This document shows, one piece after another, positions 8,117 to 16,446 of a stretch of 64,000 bases of DNA. The notes beneath the pieces were generated by a model. The model was given only the letters and a program-made list of their open reading frames with translations. It was not told the DNA's origin and searched no databases. The stretch covers positions 5,642,325-5,706,324 of the forward strand of contig NZ_UPHU01000001.1 of NCBI RefSeq assembly GCF_900566075.1. The letters run 5' to 3'. Made by a program: the position numbers and the translations under genes. The DNA is from Mycobacterium pseudokansasii (GTDB lineage: Bacteria; Actinomycetota; Actinomycetes; Mycobacteriales; Mycobacteriaceae). How positions within the stretch are numbered: position 1 is the first letter of the stretch; each line of letters opens with the position of its first letter.

Positions 8117-9277
8117 GTGAGTACCGGCACAAGTAGCGTCGGCGTCCGGGAGATCGATGCCGGAATCTTGCCGACCAGGTACGCGCGGGGCTGGCATTGC
8201 CTCGGTGTCGCCAAGGATTTCATGGACGGCAAGCCGCACGGGGTGGAAGCGTTCGGCACCAAGCTGGTGGTGTTCGCCGACTCCAACGGCGATCTGAAGA
8301 TCCTCGACAACTACTGCCGTCACATGGGGGGCGACCTGTCCGGGGGCACCATCAAGGGCGACGAGATCGCCTGCCCGTTCCACGACTGGCGCTGGGGCGG
8401 CGACGGCCGCTGCAAGCTGGTGCCATACGCCAAGCGCACCCCGAAAACCGCGCGCACCCGGTCCTGGGAGACCGACGTGCGCGGCGGCCTGCTCTTCGTC
8501 TGGCACGATCACGAAGGCAACCCGCCGGACCCCGCTGTCAGGATCCCCGACATTCCGGAGGCCGCCAGCGACGAATGGACGGACTGGCGGTGGAACCGCA
8601 TCCTCATCGAAGGATCCAATTGCCGCGACATCATCGACAACGTCACCGACATGGCCCACTTCTTCTACATCCATTTCGGGTTGCCGACTTACTTCAAGAA
8701 CGTCTTCGAGGGCCACATCGCCTCGCAGTATCTGCACAACGTGGGTCGCCCGGATGTGGAGGGTCTGGGAACCGCGTACGGCGAAGCGCACCTGGATTCC
8801 GAGGCGTCTTATTTCGGGCCGTCGTTCATGATCAACTGGCTGCACAATAGCTACAGCGGCTACAAGTCCGAGTCGATCCTGATCAATTGCCACTACCCGG
8901 TCACTCAGGACTCGTTCGTGTTGCAGTGGGGTGTGATCGTCGAAAAGCCCAAAGGCATGGACGAGAAGATGACCGACAAGCTGTCGCGGGTGTTCACCGA
9001 AGGCGTCAGCATGGGGTTCATGCAGGATGTCGAGATCTGGAAGCACAAAACCAGAATCGCGAACCCGCTGCTGGTCGAGGAAGACGGTGCGGTCTATCAG
9101 ATGCGTCGCTGGTATGAGCAGTTTTACGTAGATGTGGCCGACATCAAAGCCGAAATGGTGGAGCGCTTCGAGATGGAGGTGGACACCACCCGGGCCAACG
9201 AGTTCTGGCGGGCGGAGGTCCAAAGAAACCTGGACGCAAGGAAACTCGCCGACGGCGTGCCCGCCGAGCAGCACTGA
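8117..9277 (+). CDS. kshA: 3-ketosteroid 9-alpha-hydroxylase, oxygenase subunit KshA
   Basis: A 386-residue Rieske non-haem iron oxygenase. The Rieske cluster ligands are visible in the pattern C-x-H-x16-C-x2-H (YCRHMGGD ... ACPFHDW). The mononuclear iron site is in DNVTDMAHFFYIHFG (Asp, His, His). KshA with reductase KshB hydroxylates C9 of androstadienedione-type steroids, opening ring B together with KstD. The start is GTG 8117 with GGAGG at 8105. Length equals Rv3526 (386 aa). It is controlled by the KstR site at 8073 and followed six bases later by the Rv3527-like gene. Confidence 0.97.
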   Translation: MSTGTSSVGVREIDAGILPTRYARGWHCLGVAKDFMDGKPHGVEAFGTKLVVFADSNGDLKILDNYCRHMGGDLSGGTIKGDEIACPFHDWRWGGDGRCKLVPYAKRTPKTARTRSWETDVRGGLLFVWHDHEGNPPDPAVRIPDIPEAASDEWTDWRWNRILIEGSNCRDIIDNVTDMAHFFYIHFGLPTYFKNVFEGHIASQYLHNVGRPDVEGLGTAYGEAHLDSEASYFGPSFMINWLHNSYSGYKSESILINCHYPVTQDSFVLQWGVIVEKPKGMDEKMTDKLSRVFTEGVSMGFMQDVEIWKHKTRIANPLLVEEDGAVYQMRRWYEQFYVDVADIKAEMVERFEMEVDTTRANEFWRAEVQRNLDARKLADGVPAEQH

Positions 9278-9282
9278 CTGTC

Positions 9283-9732
9283 ATGAGCCCGCCCGACGAT
9301 CAACCGGTTCCCGACGTCGATCGGCTGGCCCGTTCGATGTTGCTGCTGCGCGGTGGGCATCATGACCACCATGCGGCATCCGACGAACACGCTGGGCGTC
9401 GATCGTCTTCCAAGGCACGGGATTTCGCCGACGACCCACAACGCGCCGCCGCGGTACGGGAAGCCAGCCGCGCCGACCGTGAACGGTATCTGACCGGCGG
9501 ACTGCAGCCGGTGGATTGCCGATTCTGCCACGTCACCGTCACGGTCAAACGGCACGGGCCGGGTCATACGGCGGTGCAATGGAATACCGAGGCCGTGCAG
9601 CGCTGCGCGCATTTCGCCGAAGTGCGGGCGTCCGGCGGCGACACCGCACGCACCAAGGCCTGCCCGAAAATGAGCGACAGCATCGACCACGCCATCGCCG
9701 AGGGCTACCTGACCGAGGAACAGCAGGACTGA
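9283..9732 (+). CDS. conserved hypothetical protein (Rv3527-like)
   Basis: A 149-residue soluble protein, the same length as Rv3527. It has an acidic, His-rich N terminus (GGHHDHHAASDEH), a CRFCHVTVTVKRHG segment that could bind metal (C-x2-C-H), and two more cysteines (RCAHFAE, KACPKM). It begins five bases after the kshA stop, so it is co-transcribed. The Cys/His spacing suggests a small metal site, perhaps a ferredoxin- or zinc-ribbon-like accessory to steroid oxygenation, but the function is unknown. Confidence 0.82.
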   Translation: MSPPDDQPVPDVDRLARSMLLLRGGHHDHHAASDEHAGRRSSSKARDFADDPQRAAAVREASRADRERYLTGGLQPVDCRFCHVTVTVKRHGPGHTAVQWNTEAVQRCAHFAEVRASGGDTARTKACPKMSDSIDHAIAEGYLTEEQQD

Positions 9733-9785
9733 GGACTCGCGGCTGGGGCCTCAGCGTTAATCCGATGCGGCGTGCCGGCACCGAA

Positions 9786-10931
9786 TCACAGCCCCGCGAA
9801 CCGCTCCTTGACGGCTTCAGCGGTCAGCCCGTAGTCCTCCAGCGAATAACTGTGCTTGGGGGCGCGCTCGCCGGTCTGACTCTCGGCGTGGATCTTCGCC
9901 ATGGCTTGGCGGGCTTCCTCGGTCAACGTCAGCCCGAAGTACCGGTAAATGGCGGCCACCGTGCCCAGCGGGTCAGCAATCAAATCGCGGTACTCGACGT
10001 CGTAAAACTGGCCCGGGTCATACTGCGCCCGAGCCGTGTTGAACCGCTCCAGGCCGCGCGACCACGTGTCCATCGCGTCGGCGCCAATCTGCGCCCCGAC
10101 GAAAACCGTCGACCATCCCTCAGAAGTGTGCTGCGCCAGCGAGCACATCGAGGCCATGATCGTCTCGACCGGGCGGTGAGTCTGTATCACCAGCGCGTCG
10201 GGATAGGTGGCCATCAATGCATCGAGCGCGAACAGATGGCTGGGATTCTTGAGCACCCAACGCTTTTCGGCATCGTTGAGTCCGATCAGCTGAAGGTTGC
10301 GGCGATGCCGCCGATATGCCGGCGTCCAGTCCTGCTGTGACAGCCACGAGGCGTAGCCCGGCAGATGGGCCAACGTCTCGTAGGACACCGAATGCAGCGA
10401 CTGCCGCAGCAGCTGCCAGCATTCCTCCAACTCGTAGGCGGCCATGAAATGCAGGCCGGTATAACCGGGATTGTCTTGGTGGTGTCGGGTGAACTGGTCA
10501 TCAAGCCGGCGATACAACGGGTTTGACTCCCAGGTGTCGCGGGGCGGCCGAGGCTGCGGGAACTCGGCCAGCCACATGTGCAGACCTTGGTGGGCCGGGT
10601 CGGCGCCCAGTAGCCGATGCAGTGCGGTAGTACCGGTGCGCACCAGCCCGGTGACGAAGATCGGCCGCTCGATGGCTACGTCGGCGTACTGCGGGTGCTG
10701 CTTCCACGCGGCTTCGGACAGCAATCTGGCCACCAGCGCGCCGCGCAAAAAGAAGCGATTCATCTTGCTGCCCAACACCGTAAGCCCGGCTTCGCGCCGG
10801 TAGGAGTCCAATAGCACGCCCAGGGCTTCGCGGTAGTTGTCCTCGTCGGAACCGAAATCGTCGAGCCCGACCAACTTCGTGGCCGATGCGTGCAGTTCCT
10901 CCACGGTACCCACATCGGTGCGATCGCCCAT
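9786..10931 (-). CDS. sulfotransferase-family protein (Rv3529c-like)
   Basis: A 381-residue protein with the sulfotransferase 5'-phosphosulfate-binding loop FVTGLVRTGTTALHRLLGADP around residue 85 and a second conserved patch RWVLKNPSHLFALDAL, followed by VIQTHRPVETIMASMCS, the 3'-phosphate-binding-type motif. PAPS-dependent sulfotransferases share this order. It is the last gene of a minus-strand operon (DUF1214, SDR, this gene); its ATG at 10931 overlaps the SDR stop. The physiological acceptor is unknown. In M. tuberculosis Rv3528c would be adjacent; it is missing here. Confidence 0.88.
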   Translation of the reverse strand: MGDRTDVGTVEELHASATKLVGLDDFGSDEDNYREALGVLLDSYRREAGLTVLGSKMNRFFLRGALVARLLSEAAWKQHPQYADVAIERPIFVTGLVRTGTTALHRLLGADPAHQGLHMWLAEFPQPRPPRDTWESNPLYRRLDDQFTRHHQDNPGYTGLHFMAAYELEECWQLLRQSLHSVSYETLAHLPGYASWLSQQDWTPAYRRHRRNLQLIGLNDAEKRWVLKNPSHLFALDALMATYPDALVIQTHRPVETIMASMCSLAQHTSEGWSTVFVGAQIGADAMDTWSRGLERFNTARAQYDPGQFYDVEYRDLIADPLGTVAAIYRYFGLTLTEEARQAMAKIHAESQTGERAPKHSYSLEDYGLTAEAVKERFAGL

Positions 10932-11713
10932 CAGCTGTGGTACTCCCCGCAGTTGACGTCCAACGTCTGTCCGGTGATGCCGCTGGACAGGTCGCTGGCC
11001 AAGAACACAATCGCCGACGCCACCTCGTCCTCGGTCGGCAGTCGCTTGAGATCGGAGTGCGCCGCCGTGGCCTGGTAAATCTGGTCGACCGTGGTGCCGT
11101 ACTTGGCGGCTTGGTGCTCGAAGTATCCGTGTAGGGTTTCGCCCCAGATATAGCCGGGCGCAACGGAATTGACGCGAATTCCCTTCGGACCGAGCTCGGT
11201 GGCCAGCGAGTGCGACATCGCGAGCAGCGCGGACTTGGCCATCTTGTAGGCACCGTATTTGGGCTGAGAGTGCCGCAGCACCATGGAATTGACGTTGACG
11301 ATGCAGCCGTGGGTTTCGGCAAGCGCACGGGTGAAGCCCTGGGTCAGCCGTAGCGCACCGAGCGCGCTGAGCTCGATGGCGTCGCGGATGTGCTCGAAAC
11401 TGGTTTCCGCCAACGGCTTCATCGACGGCACGCGGAACGCGTTGTTGATCAGCACGTCGATCTTGCCGAATGCCTCCAAGGTGGCGTCGACGAGGTTGTT
11501 GACTTGGTCGTCGTCGGTGATGTCGGTACGGACCGCGATGGCTTGCCGGCCGGTGTCGACAACCTGCTTGGCGACGTCGTCGAGCCGCTCGGCACTGCGG
11601 GCGGCCAGTACCAGATCGGCCCCGTCGCGCGCGCACCGGTGCGCCAGTGTGGTGCCGAGGCCCGGCCCGACACCGCTGATGACGACGATCTTTCCGTCCA
11701 GCATCCCTGTCAT
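10931..11713 (-). CDS. short-chain dehydrogenase/reductase (Rv3530c-like)
   Basis: A 260-residue classical SDR, exactly the length of Rv3530c. It has the NAD(P) motif SGVGPGLGTTLAHRCARDGA (TGxxxGxG-like, with Ser-Gly first), DVLINNAF (NNAG-like), VNSMVL, and the catalytic pair YGAYKMAK (YxxxK). The start ATG 11713 follows the DUF1214 gene by two bases, and its stop overlaps the sulfotransferase ATG. Cholesterol-regulon SDRs oxidise or reduce steroid hydroxyl or keto groups; the exact substrate is not deducible. Confidence 0.92.
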   Translation of the reverse strand: MTGMLDGKIVVISGVGPGLGTTLAHRCARDGADLVLAARSAERLDDVAKQVVDTGRQAIAVRTDITDDDQVNNLVDATLEAFGKIDVLINNAFRVPSMKPLAETSFEHIRDAIELSALGALRLTQGFTRALAETHGCIVNVNSMVLRHSQPKYGAYKMAKSALLAMSHSLATELGPKGIRVNSVAPGYIWGETLHGYFEHQAAKYGTTVDQIYQATAAHSDLKRLPTEDEVASAIVFLASDLSSGITGQTLDVNCGEYHS

Positions 11714-11715
11714 GG

Positions 11716-12855
11716 TTATCCCAGCATCCTCGTCGCAATTTGCTGCTGGCGCAACGCAATTCGCCCACGCCAGTCGTCTTCGGAAATCTTGTTGCGCTCC
11801 AGGTACGGCAGCACGGCCGGTATCGCGTCGAAGTCCACCAGTTCGACGGTCGGACCGTCGGCCTCGGTGAGCTGCCGCGACACCCGCTGCCAGCGAAACT
11901 GCAGGAAGCCGCGGCGATGGCCGAGGGTCTCCACCCAGTTCGTGACACCGGGATTCTGGTCGGCGACCACAATACGGACCTTGCCGTCCGGGTCCGCCTG
12001 CGCCTGCGTGTTGTTCAGCGAGGTCTGGTGGTTGATGTAGTCCAGCGAGATGTACCACATGCTGCCGAGCTGGAAACCCAGATAGGGGGCATCGCTCACC
12101 GGCACGGTGATCACCAGGGCTTGGTCCGGCCGTAGTTCGAAGTGACCGGCCGACGAGTACTGGGTCGCCAGGCCCCCCGGTGTCAGCCGGGGCGACACCA
12201 TGGTATTGACCGGGATGTTGAGATAAAACCACTGGGGGAATTGCAGCCAGGTTTTCACCCGGTTCACCAGTTGCTTTCCCGCTGTGGCGTATCGTTTTTC
12301 GATGGTCTGGCGGCTCAGTGGCGGTGGCGCGGTGCCGGCGGTGTCCAGCCGGGAGACGGCGAGCGTGCCGCGTTGCTGCGACCAGTCGCCGTATACTTCG
12401 CGGATCACCAGCTGGCCGGGACTGGTCGGGCGCAGCTGCCAGTGGAAGGCGCCGTCCGGGGCGATGTCGAGTTCACGGTCGTCGAACGCTACCTGGCTGG
12501 CGGGCACATTGTCGTCGGTGTACTCCCCACCGAGCACCTGGAAGCTTAGATCGGTGGTGGTTCCGCGCCGGCCGGTGACCACGTAGTCGCGGTCGGGCTG
12601 TACACGGGTGCCGAAGTACAGGGTGTCGGGGTTGTCCAACCCCATTTTGGTGAACGGTCCGGTGCCCGACTGCAGGAACGGATGGTCACGTTCGTAGTCG
12701 AAGGCCAGATGCATGCACCCGGCGATACAGCCGGCCAGGTACTGCAGTCCTTCCAGCAGGTCGGCTTCGGTTTCGATGTGCGGGGCGGCCGCCACCAGCT
12801 TCTCGGCTTCGGCGATCGCCTCGGTCAGCGGGCCAGAAACGGGACTAGCGAACAC
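11716..12855 (-). CDS. DUF1214-domain protein (Rv3531c-like)
   Basis: A 379-residue protein, close to Rv3531c (375 aa). It begins MFASPVSGPLTEAIAEAEKLV and includes the DUF1214 features: LDNPDTLYFGTRVQPDRDYVVTGR, a central beta domain, and SDAPYLGFQLGSMWYISLDYINHQTSLN. There is no clear signal peptide. It is the first gene of the three-gene minus operon; its start is 12 bp from a degenerate KstR site. The function is unknown. DUF1214/DUF1254 proteins are seen beside steroid and hydrocarbon oxidation genes. Confidence 0.87.
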   Translation of the reverse strand: MFASPVSGPLTEAIAEAEKLVAAAPHIETEADLLEGLQYLAGCIAGCMHLAFDYERDHPFLQSGTGPFTKMGLDNPDTLYFGTRVQPDRDYVVTGRRGTTTDLSFQVLGGEYTDDNVPASQVAFDDRELDIAPDGAFHWQLRPTSPGQLVIREVYGDWSQQRGTLAVSRLDTAGTAPPPLSRQTIEKRYATAGKQLVNRVKTWLQFPQWFYLNIPVNTMVSPRLTPGGLATQYSSAGHFELRPDQALVITVPVSDAPYLGFQLGSMWYISLDYINHQTSLNNTQAQADPDGKVRIVVADQNPGVTNWVETLGHRRGFLQFRWQRVSRQLTEADGPTVELVDFDAIPAVLPYLERNKISEDDWRGRIALRQQQIATRMLG

Positions 12856-12866
12856 GACCTCGACGC

Positions 12867-12880
12867 TAGAACGTGTTCCT
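12867..12880. promoter_or_regulatory. degenerate KstR-like operator upstream of the DUF1214 operon
   Basis: TAGAACGTGTTCCT keeps the AAC-GTT core of the KstR pattern but has T instead of A at the last position. Its place 12 bp before the DUF1214 start supports a real operator. Confidence 0.6.
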
Positions 12881-12945
12881 GTTTTGAGTCAATGGCGAAC
12901 AATTGCCCGTGTCGCGGAGGTGCGCCGACACGAAGCTAGCTCATC

Positions 12946-13110
12946 TTAAGACGTGGACTGTTTGGCTAGCTTGATCAGCGCCTGCCGCACATCCGGATGC
13001 CGGTTGCGGTAGTCGACCAACGACCCATTGCCGCCTTTTTTCCGCCTGCGACTTGGCCTGAAGCTCAGCCTTTACGTCGGAAGGCCATTCGAGGTAGGAC
13101 TGGACGGTCT
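12946..13110 (-). pseudogene. frameshifted C-terminal fragment of an unrecognised gene
   Basis: Read on the minus strand, one frame gives YLEWPSDVKAELQAKSQAEK, and after a run of six A bases the next frame gives GNGSLVDYRNRHPDVRQALI and ends KLAKQSTS-stop at 12946. Joined by a one-base shift they form a plausible soluble, helical C terminus. There is no start. The 5' part is cut at about 13110, just where the IS3-like end begins, so the gene was probably truncated by that insertion. I do not recognise the family. Confidence 0.4.
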
Positions 13111-13113
13111 ATG

Positions 13114-13224
13114 TGAATTGCCCCGGGTTTCGTGCACACCTTCTTTTGCGGGAAGGATGGCACGATGCCAAACAAGTACGACCCGGAGCTCGAGGCCAAG
13201 GCGGTCCGGCTGGTTCGGGACTAG
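13114..13224 (+). mobile_element. remnant of an IS3-family element (inverted repeat plus OrfA start)
   Basis: TGAATTGCCCCGGGTTT at 13114 resembles IS3-family terminal repeats (TGAAnnGCCCCGG). About 50 bp later ATG 13165 opens MPNKYDPELEAKAVRLVRD-stop, the typical N terminus of an IS3-type OrfA helix-turn-helix protein, ending at TAG 13222. The rest of the transposase is gone. In M. tuberculosis this interval carries PPE61 and PPE62, which are absent here. The sequence from 13225 to 13397 contains nothing I recognise. Confidence 0.65.
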
Positions 13225-13397
13225 AGCCGGGCAAGCAGGGTTATTAGCCCGCTATACCGGTGCCGACGTTGAACAACCCGAGTTGAGGCCGCTCATCACG
13301 TCGTTCAATGATCCGCCGAATGGTATTGTGGCTGCCTGAGAACAATTCCCTCCCGCAGTAGCCGATTCTTCGGCTCACCACGCCGACAAGAAATCCG

Positions 13398-14438
13398 TTA
13401 ATGCGTAACGACTTCGCCGCTTTCTTGTTCGCGCTTGATTTCCAAAGCGATATCGATCAGCTGGTCTTCCTGCCCGCCGATCAGCTTGCGCTGACCCGCT
13501 CGATACAGCAGCGCCGACGCCGGCACACCATAGCGCTCGGATTGACGGACGGCGTGCTTGAGGAAGCTCGAGTAGACCCCCGAGTAGCCCATGATGAGCG
13601 CGTTGCGGTCCAGCAGACATTCGGCGGGCATAGCCGGGCGCACCACGTCTTCGGCGGCGTCGGCGATATCAAAGAAGTCGATGCCGGTTTTCACCCCGAT
13701 CTTGTCGAACACCCCGATCAGCGCCTCGACCGGGGCGTTGCCCGCGCCGGCGCCGAAACGCCGCACGCTGCCGTCGATCTGCTTGGCGCCCGCGCGCACC
13801 GCCTCCACGGAGTTAGCCACCCCCAGGCCGAGGTTTTCGTGGCCGTGGAAACCCACCTGGGCGTCCTCGCCGAGCTCGGCGACCAGGGCCGACACCCTGT
13901 CGGCCACCCCGTCGAGCACCAGGGCCCCGGCCGAGTCGACGACGTAGACGCACTGGCAGCCGGCGTCGGCCATGATGCGGGCCTGGGCGGCCAGCTTCTC
14001 CGGCGAAATGGTGTGGGCCATCATCAGAAAACCGACGGTTTCCAGCCCCAACTCGCGCGCCAGCCCGAAATGCTGAATGGACACGTCGGCCTCGGTGCAA
14101 TGAGTGGCGATCCGGCAGATCGACCCGCCATTGTCCTGCGCCTCTTTGATGTCGTCCTTGGTGCCCACCCCGGGCAACATCAAGAACGCGATCCGCGCCT
14201 CTTTGGCCGTCTCGGCCGCCAGCTTGATCAATTCCTGCTCGGGAGTTTTGGAAAAGCCGTAATTGAACGACGATCCGCCCAGCCCGTCCCCGTGGGTCAC
14301 CTCGATCACCGGTACGCCGGCGGCGTCCAGCGCCGCCACGATGGCACCGACCTCTTCTTTGGTGAATTGGTGACGCTTGTGGTGGGAGCCGTCGCGCAGC
14401 GAGGTGTCCGTGATGCGAACGTCCCAAATGTCGGTCAT
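13398..14438 (-). CDS. hsaF: 4-hydroxy-2-oxovalerate aldolase HsaF
   Basis: A 346-residue DRE-TIM aldolase, identical in length to Rv3534c. It begins [20 protein letters not shown], with the metal and catalytic residues in [10 protein letters not shown] and the zinc/manganese His pair in [11 protein letters not shown]. It cleaves 4-hydroxy-2-oxohexanoate from ring A/B degradation to pyruvate and propanal, passing the aldehyde to HsaG through a channel. Its ATG overlaps the hsaG stop (ATGA), matching the tight HsaF-HsaG complex. It is the last gene of the hsaE-hsaG-hsaF minus operon. Confidence 0.97.
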   Translation of the reverse strand: MTDIWDVRITDTSLRDGSHHKRHQFTKEEVGAIVAALDAAGVPVIEVTHGDGLGGSSFNYGFSKTPEQELIKLAAETAKEARIAFLMLPGVGTKDDIKEAQDNGGSICRIATHCTEADVSIQHFGLARELGLETVGFLMMAHTISPEKLAAQARIMADAGCQCVYVVDSAGALVLDGVADRVSALVAELGEDAQVGFHGHENLGLGVANSVEAVRAGAKQIDGSVRRFGAGAGNAPVEALIGVFDKIGVKTGIDFFDIADAAEDVVRPAMPAECLLDRNALIMGYSGVYSSFLKHAVRQSERYGVPASALLYRAGQRKLIGGQEDQLIDIALEIKREQESGEVVTH

Positions 14439-15349
14439 CGCGTGCCTCCCGTCACCGACAGCATCTCTTTGGCGATCTCCTCGCCCACCTTGGTGGCCGC
14501 CGCGGTCATGATGTCGAGGTTGCCGGCGTACGGCGGCAGATAGTCTCCGGCGCCCTCCACCTCGACGAACGTGGTGACCACCGCCTGGCCGCCCGAGTTG
14601 AGCGAGGGCTCGTCGAACTGCGGCTCGTTGAGCAGCCGGTAGCCCGGCACGTAGGTCTGCACCTCGGCCACCACGTCGTGGATGGATTTCGCGATCGCGT
14701 CCCGGTCGGCGTCCTCGGGGATGGCGCAGAAGATGGTGTCGCGCATGATCATCGGCGGATCGGCCGGATTCAAAATGATGATCGCCTTGCCGCGCGCGGC
14801 CCCGCCGATGGTCTGCACACCGCGTGAGGTGGTCTTGGTGAACTCGTCGATGTTGGCCCGGGTGCCCGGTCCCGCCGACACCGAAGCCACCGACGCCACA
14901 ATTTCCGCATATGGCACCGTCACGACCCGCGACACCGCGTACACGATCGGAATCGTCGCCTGCCCCCCACAGGTGATCATGTTGACGTTCGGGGCGTCCA
15001 GATGCTCGCGCAGGTTGGCCGGCGGGATCACCGCCGGGCCCACCGCTGCCGGCGTCAGGTCGATCGCCCGGATTCCGGCCTCGGCGTACTTCGGTGCGGC
15101 GGCCTTGTGCACGTAGGCACTGGTGGCCTCGAACACCAGGTCCGGTTTTTCGGGCTGCGCCAGCAGCCAGTCGACCCCTTCGTGAGTGGTCTCCAGCCCC
15201 AGCTTGCGGGCGCGGGCCAGGCCCTCGCTCACCGGGTCGATGCCCACCATCCAGCGCGGTTCCAGCCACTCCGACCGCAGTAGTTTGTAGAGCAAGTCGG
15301 TGCTGATGTTTCCCGACCCGACGATCGCGACACTTGCCTTGGACGGCAT
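14435..15349 (-). CDS. hsaG: acylating propanal dehydrogenase HsaG
   Basis: A 304-residue protein of the acetaldehyde dehydrogenase (acylating) family. [20 protein letters not shown] holds the NAD-binding GSGNI motif; the catalytic cysteine lies in [16 protein letters not shown]. It converts the aldehyde from HsaF to propionyl-CoA. The start is placed at 15349 (MPSK), matching M. tuberculosis HsaG; four more upstream codons are open but unlikely. It is separated from hsaE by a 55-bp tandem repeat array, unusual inside an operon. Confidence 0.97.
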   Translation of the reverse strand: MPSKASVAIVGSGNISTDLLYKLLRSEWLEPRWMVGIDPVSEGLARARKLGLETTHEGVDWLLAQPEKPDLVFEATSAYVHKAAAPKYAEAGIRAIDLTPAAVGPAVIPPANLREHLDAPNVNMITCGGQATIPIVYAVSRVVTVPYAEIVASVASVSAGPGTRANIDEFTKTTSRGVQTIGGAARGKAIIILNPADPPMIMRDTIFCAIPEDADRDAIAKSIHDVVAEVQTYVPGYRLLNEPQFDEPSLNSGGQAVVTTFVEVEGAGDYLPPYAGNLDIMTAAATKVGEEIAKEMLSVTGGTR

Positions 15350-15365
15350 GTTGCTCCTCATCCTT

Positions 15366-15582
15366 TGTTCGCGACCCGCTGCGCCCGGCTTCGCCGCGCT
15401 TGCGATCGCTCCTATCCCTATGCTCGCGACCCGCTGCGCCCGGCTTCGCCGCGCTTGCGATCGCTCCTATCCCTTTGTTCGCGACCCGCTGCGCCCGGCT
15501 TCGCCGCGCTTGCGATCGCTCCTATCCCTATGCTCGCGACCCGCTGCGCCCGGCTTCGCCGCGCTTGCGATCGCTCCTCTAT
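15366..15582. repeat. four-copy 55-bp tandem repeat (MIRU-like) between hsaE and hsaG
   Basis: Copies start at about 15371, 15426, 15481 and 15536, each beginning GCGACCCGCTGCGCCCGG and ending GCGATCGCTCCTATCCC, with small alternations (TTTGTTC/TATGCTC). The array fills the hsaE-hsaG gap and reaches the hsaE stop. Size and position resemble mycobacterial interspersed repetitive units; copy number is likely variable between strains. A related, diverged copy is at 26051. Confidence 0.9.
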
Positions 15583-16364
15583 TCGAACGACAACCGGACC
15601 GAGCCCAGCCCGGCGAACTCGGCGACGAATTCGTCGCCGGCCTGGGCGTCGATGGCGCGCGTGCACGATCCGGGCAACACGATGTCGCCTTGCCGCAACC
15701 GGACCCCGAAACTGTCCACCTTGCGAGCCAACCAGGCCACGGCGGTGACCGGATTGCCCAGCACCGCATCGCTTCGGCCCGCAGCGACCACCTCACCGTT
15801 GCGGATCAGCGTCGCTTCGACGGCCTTGACGTCGATATCGGCGGGCGACACCCGCGCCGCGCCCAGCACGAAGCCCGCCGACGACGCGTTGTCGGCAATC
15901 GTGTCGCACAGCGCGATCTTCCAGTCGGTGATCCTGGTGTCGATCAACTCGATCGCCGGCACCAGGGCCTCGGTCGCCGCCAGCACGTCGTCCTCGGTGC
16001 AGTCCGCGCCCGGCAGGTCCGCCGACAAGATGAAACCCACCTCGACCTCGACCCGCGGATACAGATACCTGGCTGCCTTGACCGGCGTGTCCTCGAACAC
16101 CTGCATCTCGTCCAGCAGATGCCCGTAGTCGGGCTCATCGACACCCATCATCTGCTGCATGGCTTTGCTCGACAGCCCCACTTTGTGGCCCAGCACCCGG
16201 GCGCCCTCGGCGACCCGCTGGCGAATGTTGATCAGCTGGATCTCGTAGGCGTCGACCACGTCCATGTCGGGGTGGGCGGCGGTCAGCGGAGCGATCGGCT
16301 CACGGCTGCGCTCAGCTTGCGCCAAGTCGGCGGCCAGCTCGTCGCGGGTCGCAACAGTGAGCAT
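15579..16364 (-). CDS. hsaE: 2-hydroxypenta-2,4-dienoate-type hydratase HsaE
   Basis: A 261-residue fumarylacetoacetate-hydrolase-fold hydratase, equal in length to Rv3536c. Diagnostic segments are GHKVGLSSKAMQQMMGVDEPDYGHL, PRVEVEVGFILSADLPG (acidic metal ligands Glu-x-Glu), and SAGFVLGAARVSP. It hydrates 2-hydroxyhexa-2,4-dienoate to the HsaF substrate. It is the first gene of the hsaEGF operon, divergent from kstD across a KstR site at 16432. Its stop abuts the tandem repeat array. Confidence 0.96.
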   Translation of the reverse strand: MLTVATRDELAADLAQAERSREPIAPLTAAHPDMDVVDAYEIQLINIRQRVAEGARVLGHKVGLSSKAMQQMMGVDEPDYGHLLDEMQVFEDTPVKAARYLYPRVEVEVGFILSADLPGADCTEDDVLAATEALVPAIELIDTRITDWKIALCDTIADNASSAGFVLGAARVSPADIDVKAVEATLIRNGEVVAAGRSDAVLGNPVTAVAWLARKVDSFGVRLRQGDIVLPGSCTRAIDAQAGDEFVAEFAGLGSVRLSFE

Positions 16365-16431
16365 TACCGAAGTCCCCTCGTCTTGCCGACCTCGTGGTGA
16401 CCGGGCCAGTAGCGCCCGACCCGGGCAATTC

Positions 16432-16445
16432 TATAACGTGTTCTA
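16432..16445. promoter_or_regulatory. KstR operator directly abutting the kstD start codon
   Basis: TATAACGTGTTCTA matches TnnAACnnGTTnnA and ends one base before ATG 16447 of kstD. It also lies 68 bp before the hsaE start, so it can control both directions. Confidence 0.8.
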
Positions 16446-16446
16446 C

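Noticed and set aside
15366..15582. The tandem repeats as a CRISPR array
   Set aside because: Units are directly adjacent at a 55-bp period with no unique spacers, and no cas genes are present.
15300..16400. A 366-codon plus-strand frame covering the tandem repeats and hsaE
   Set aside because: The repeat length of 55 gives varying frames, and the rest is antisense to hsaE; no homology.
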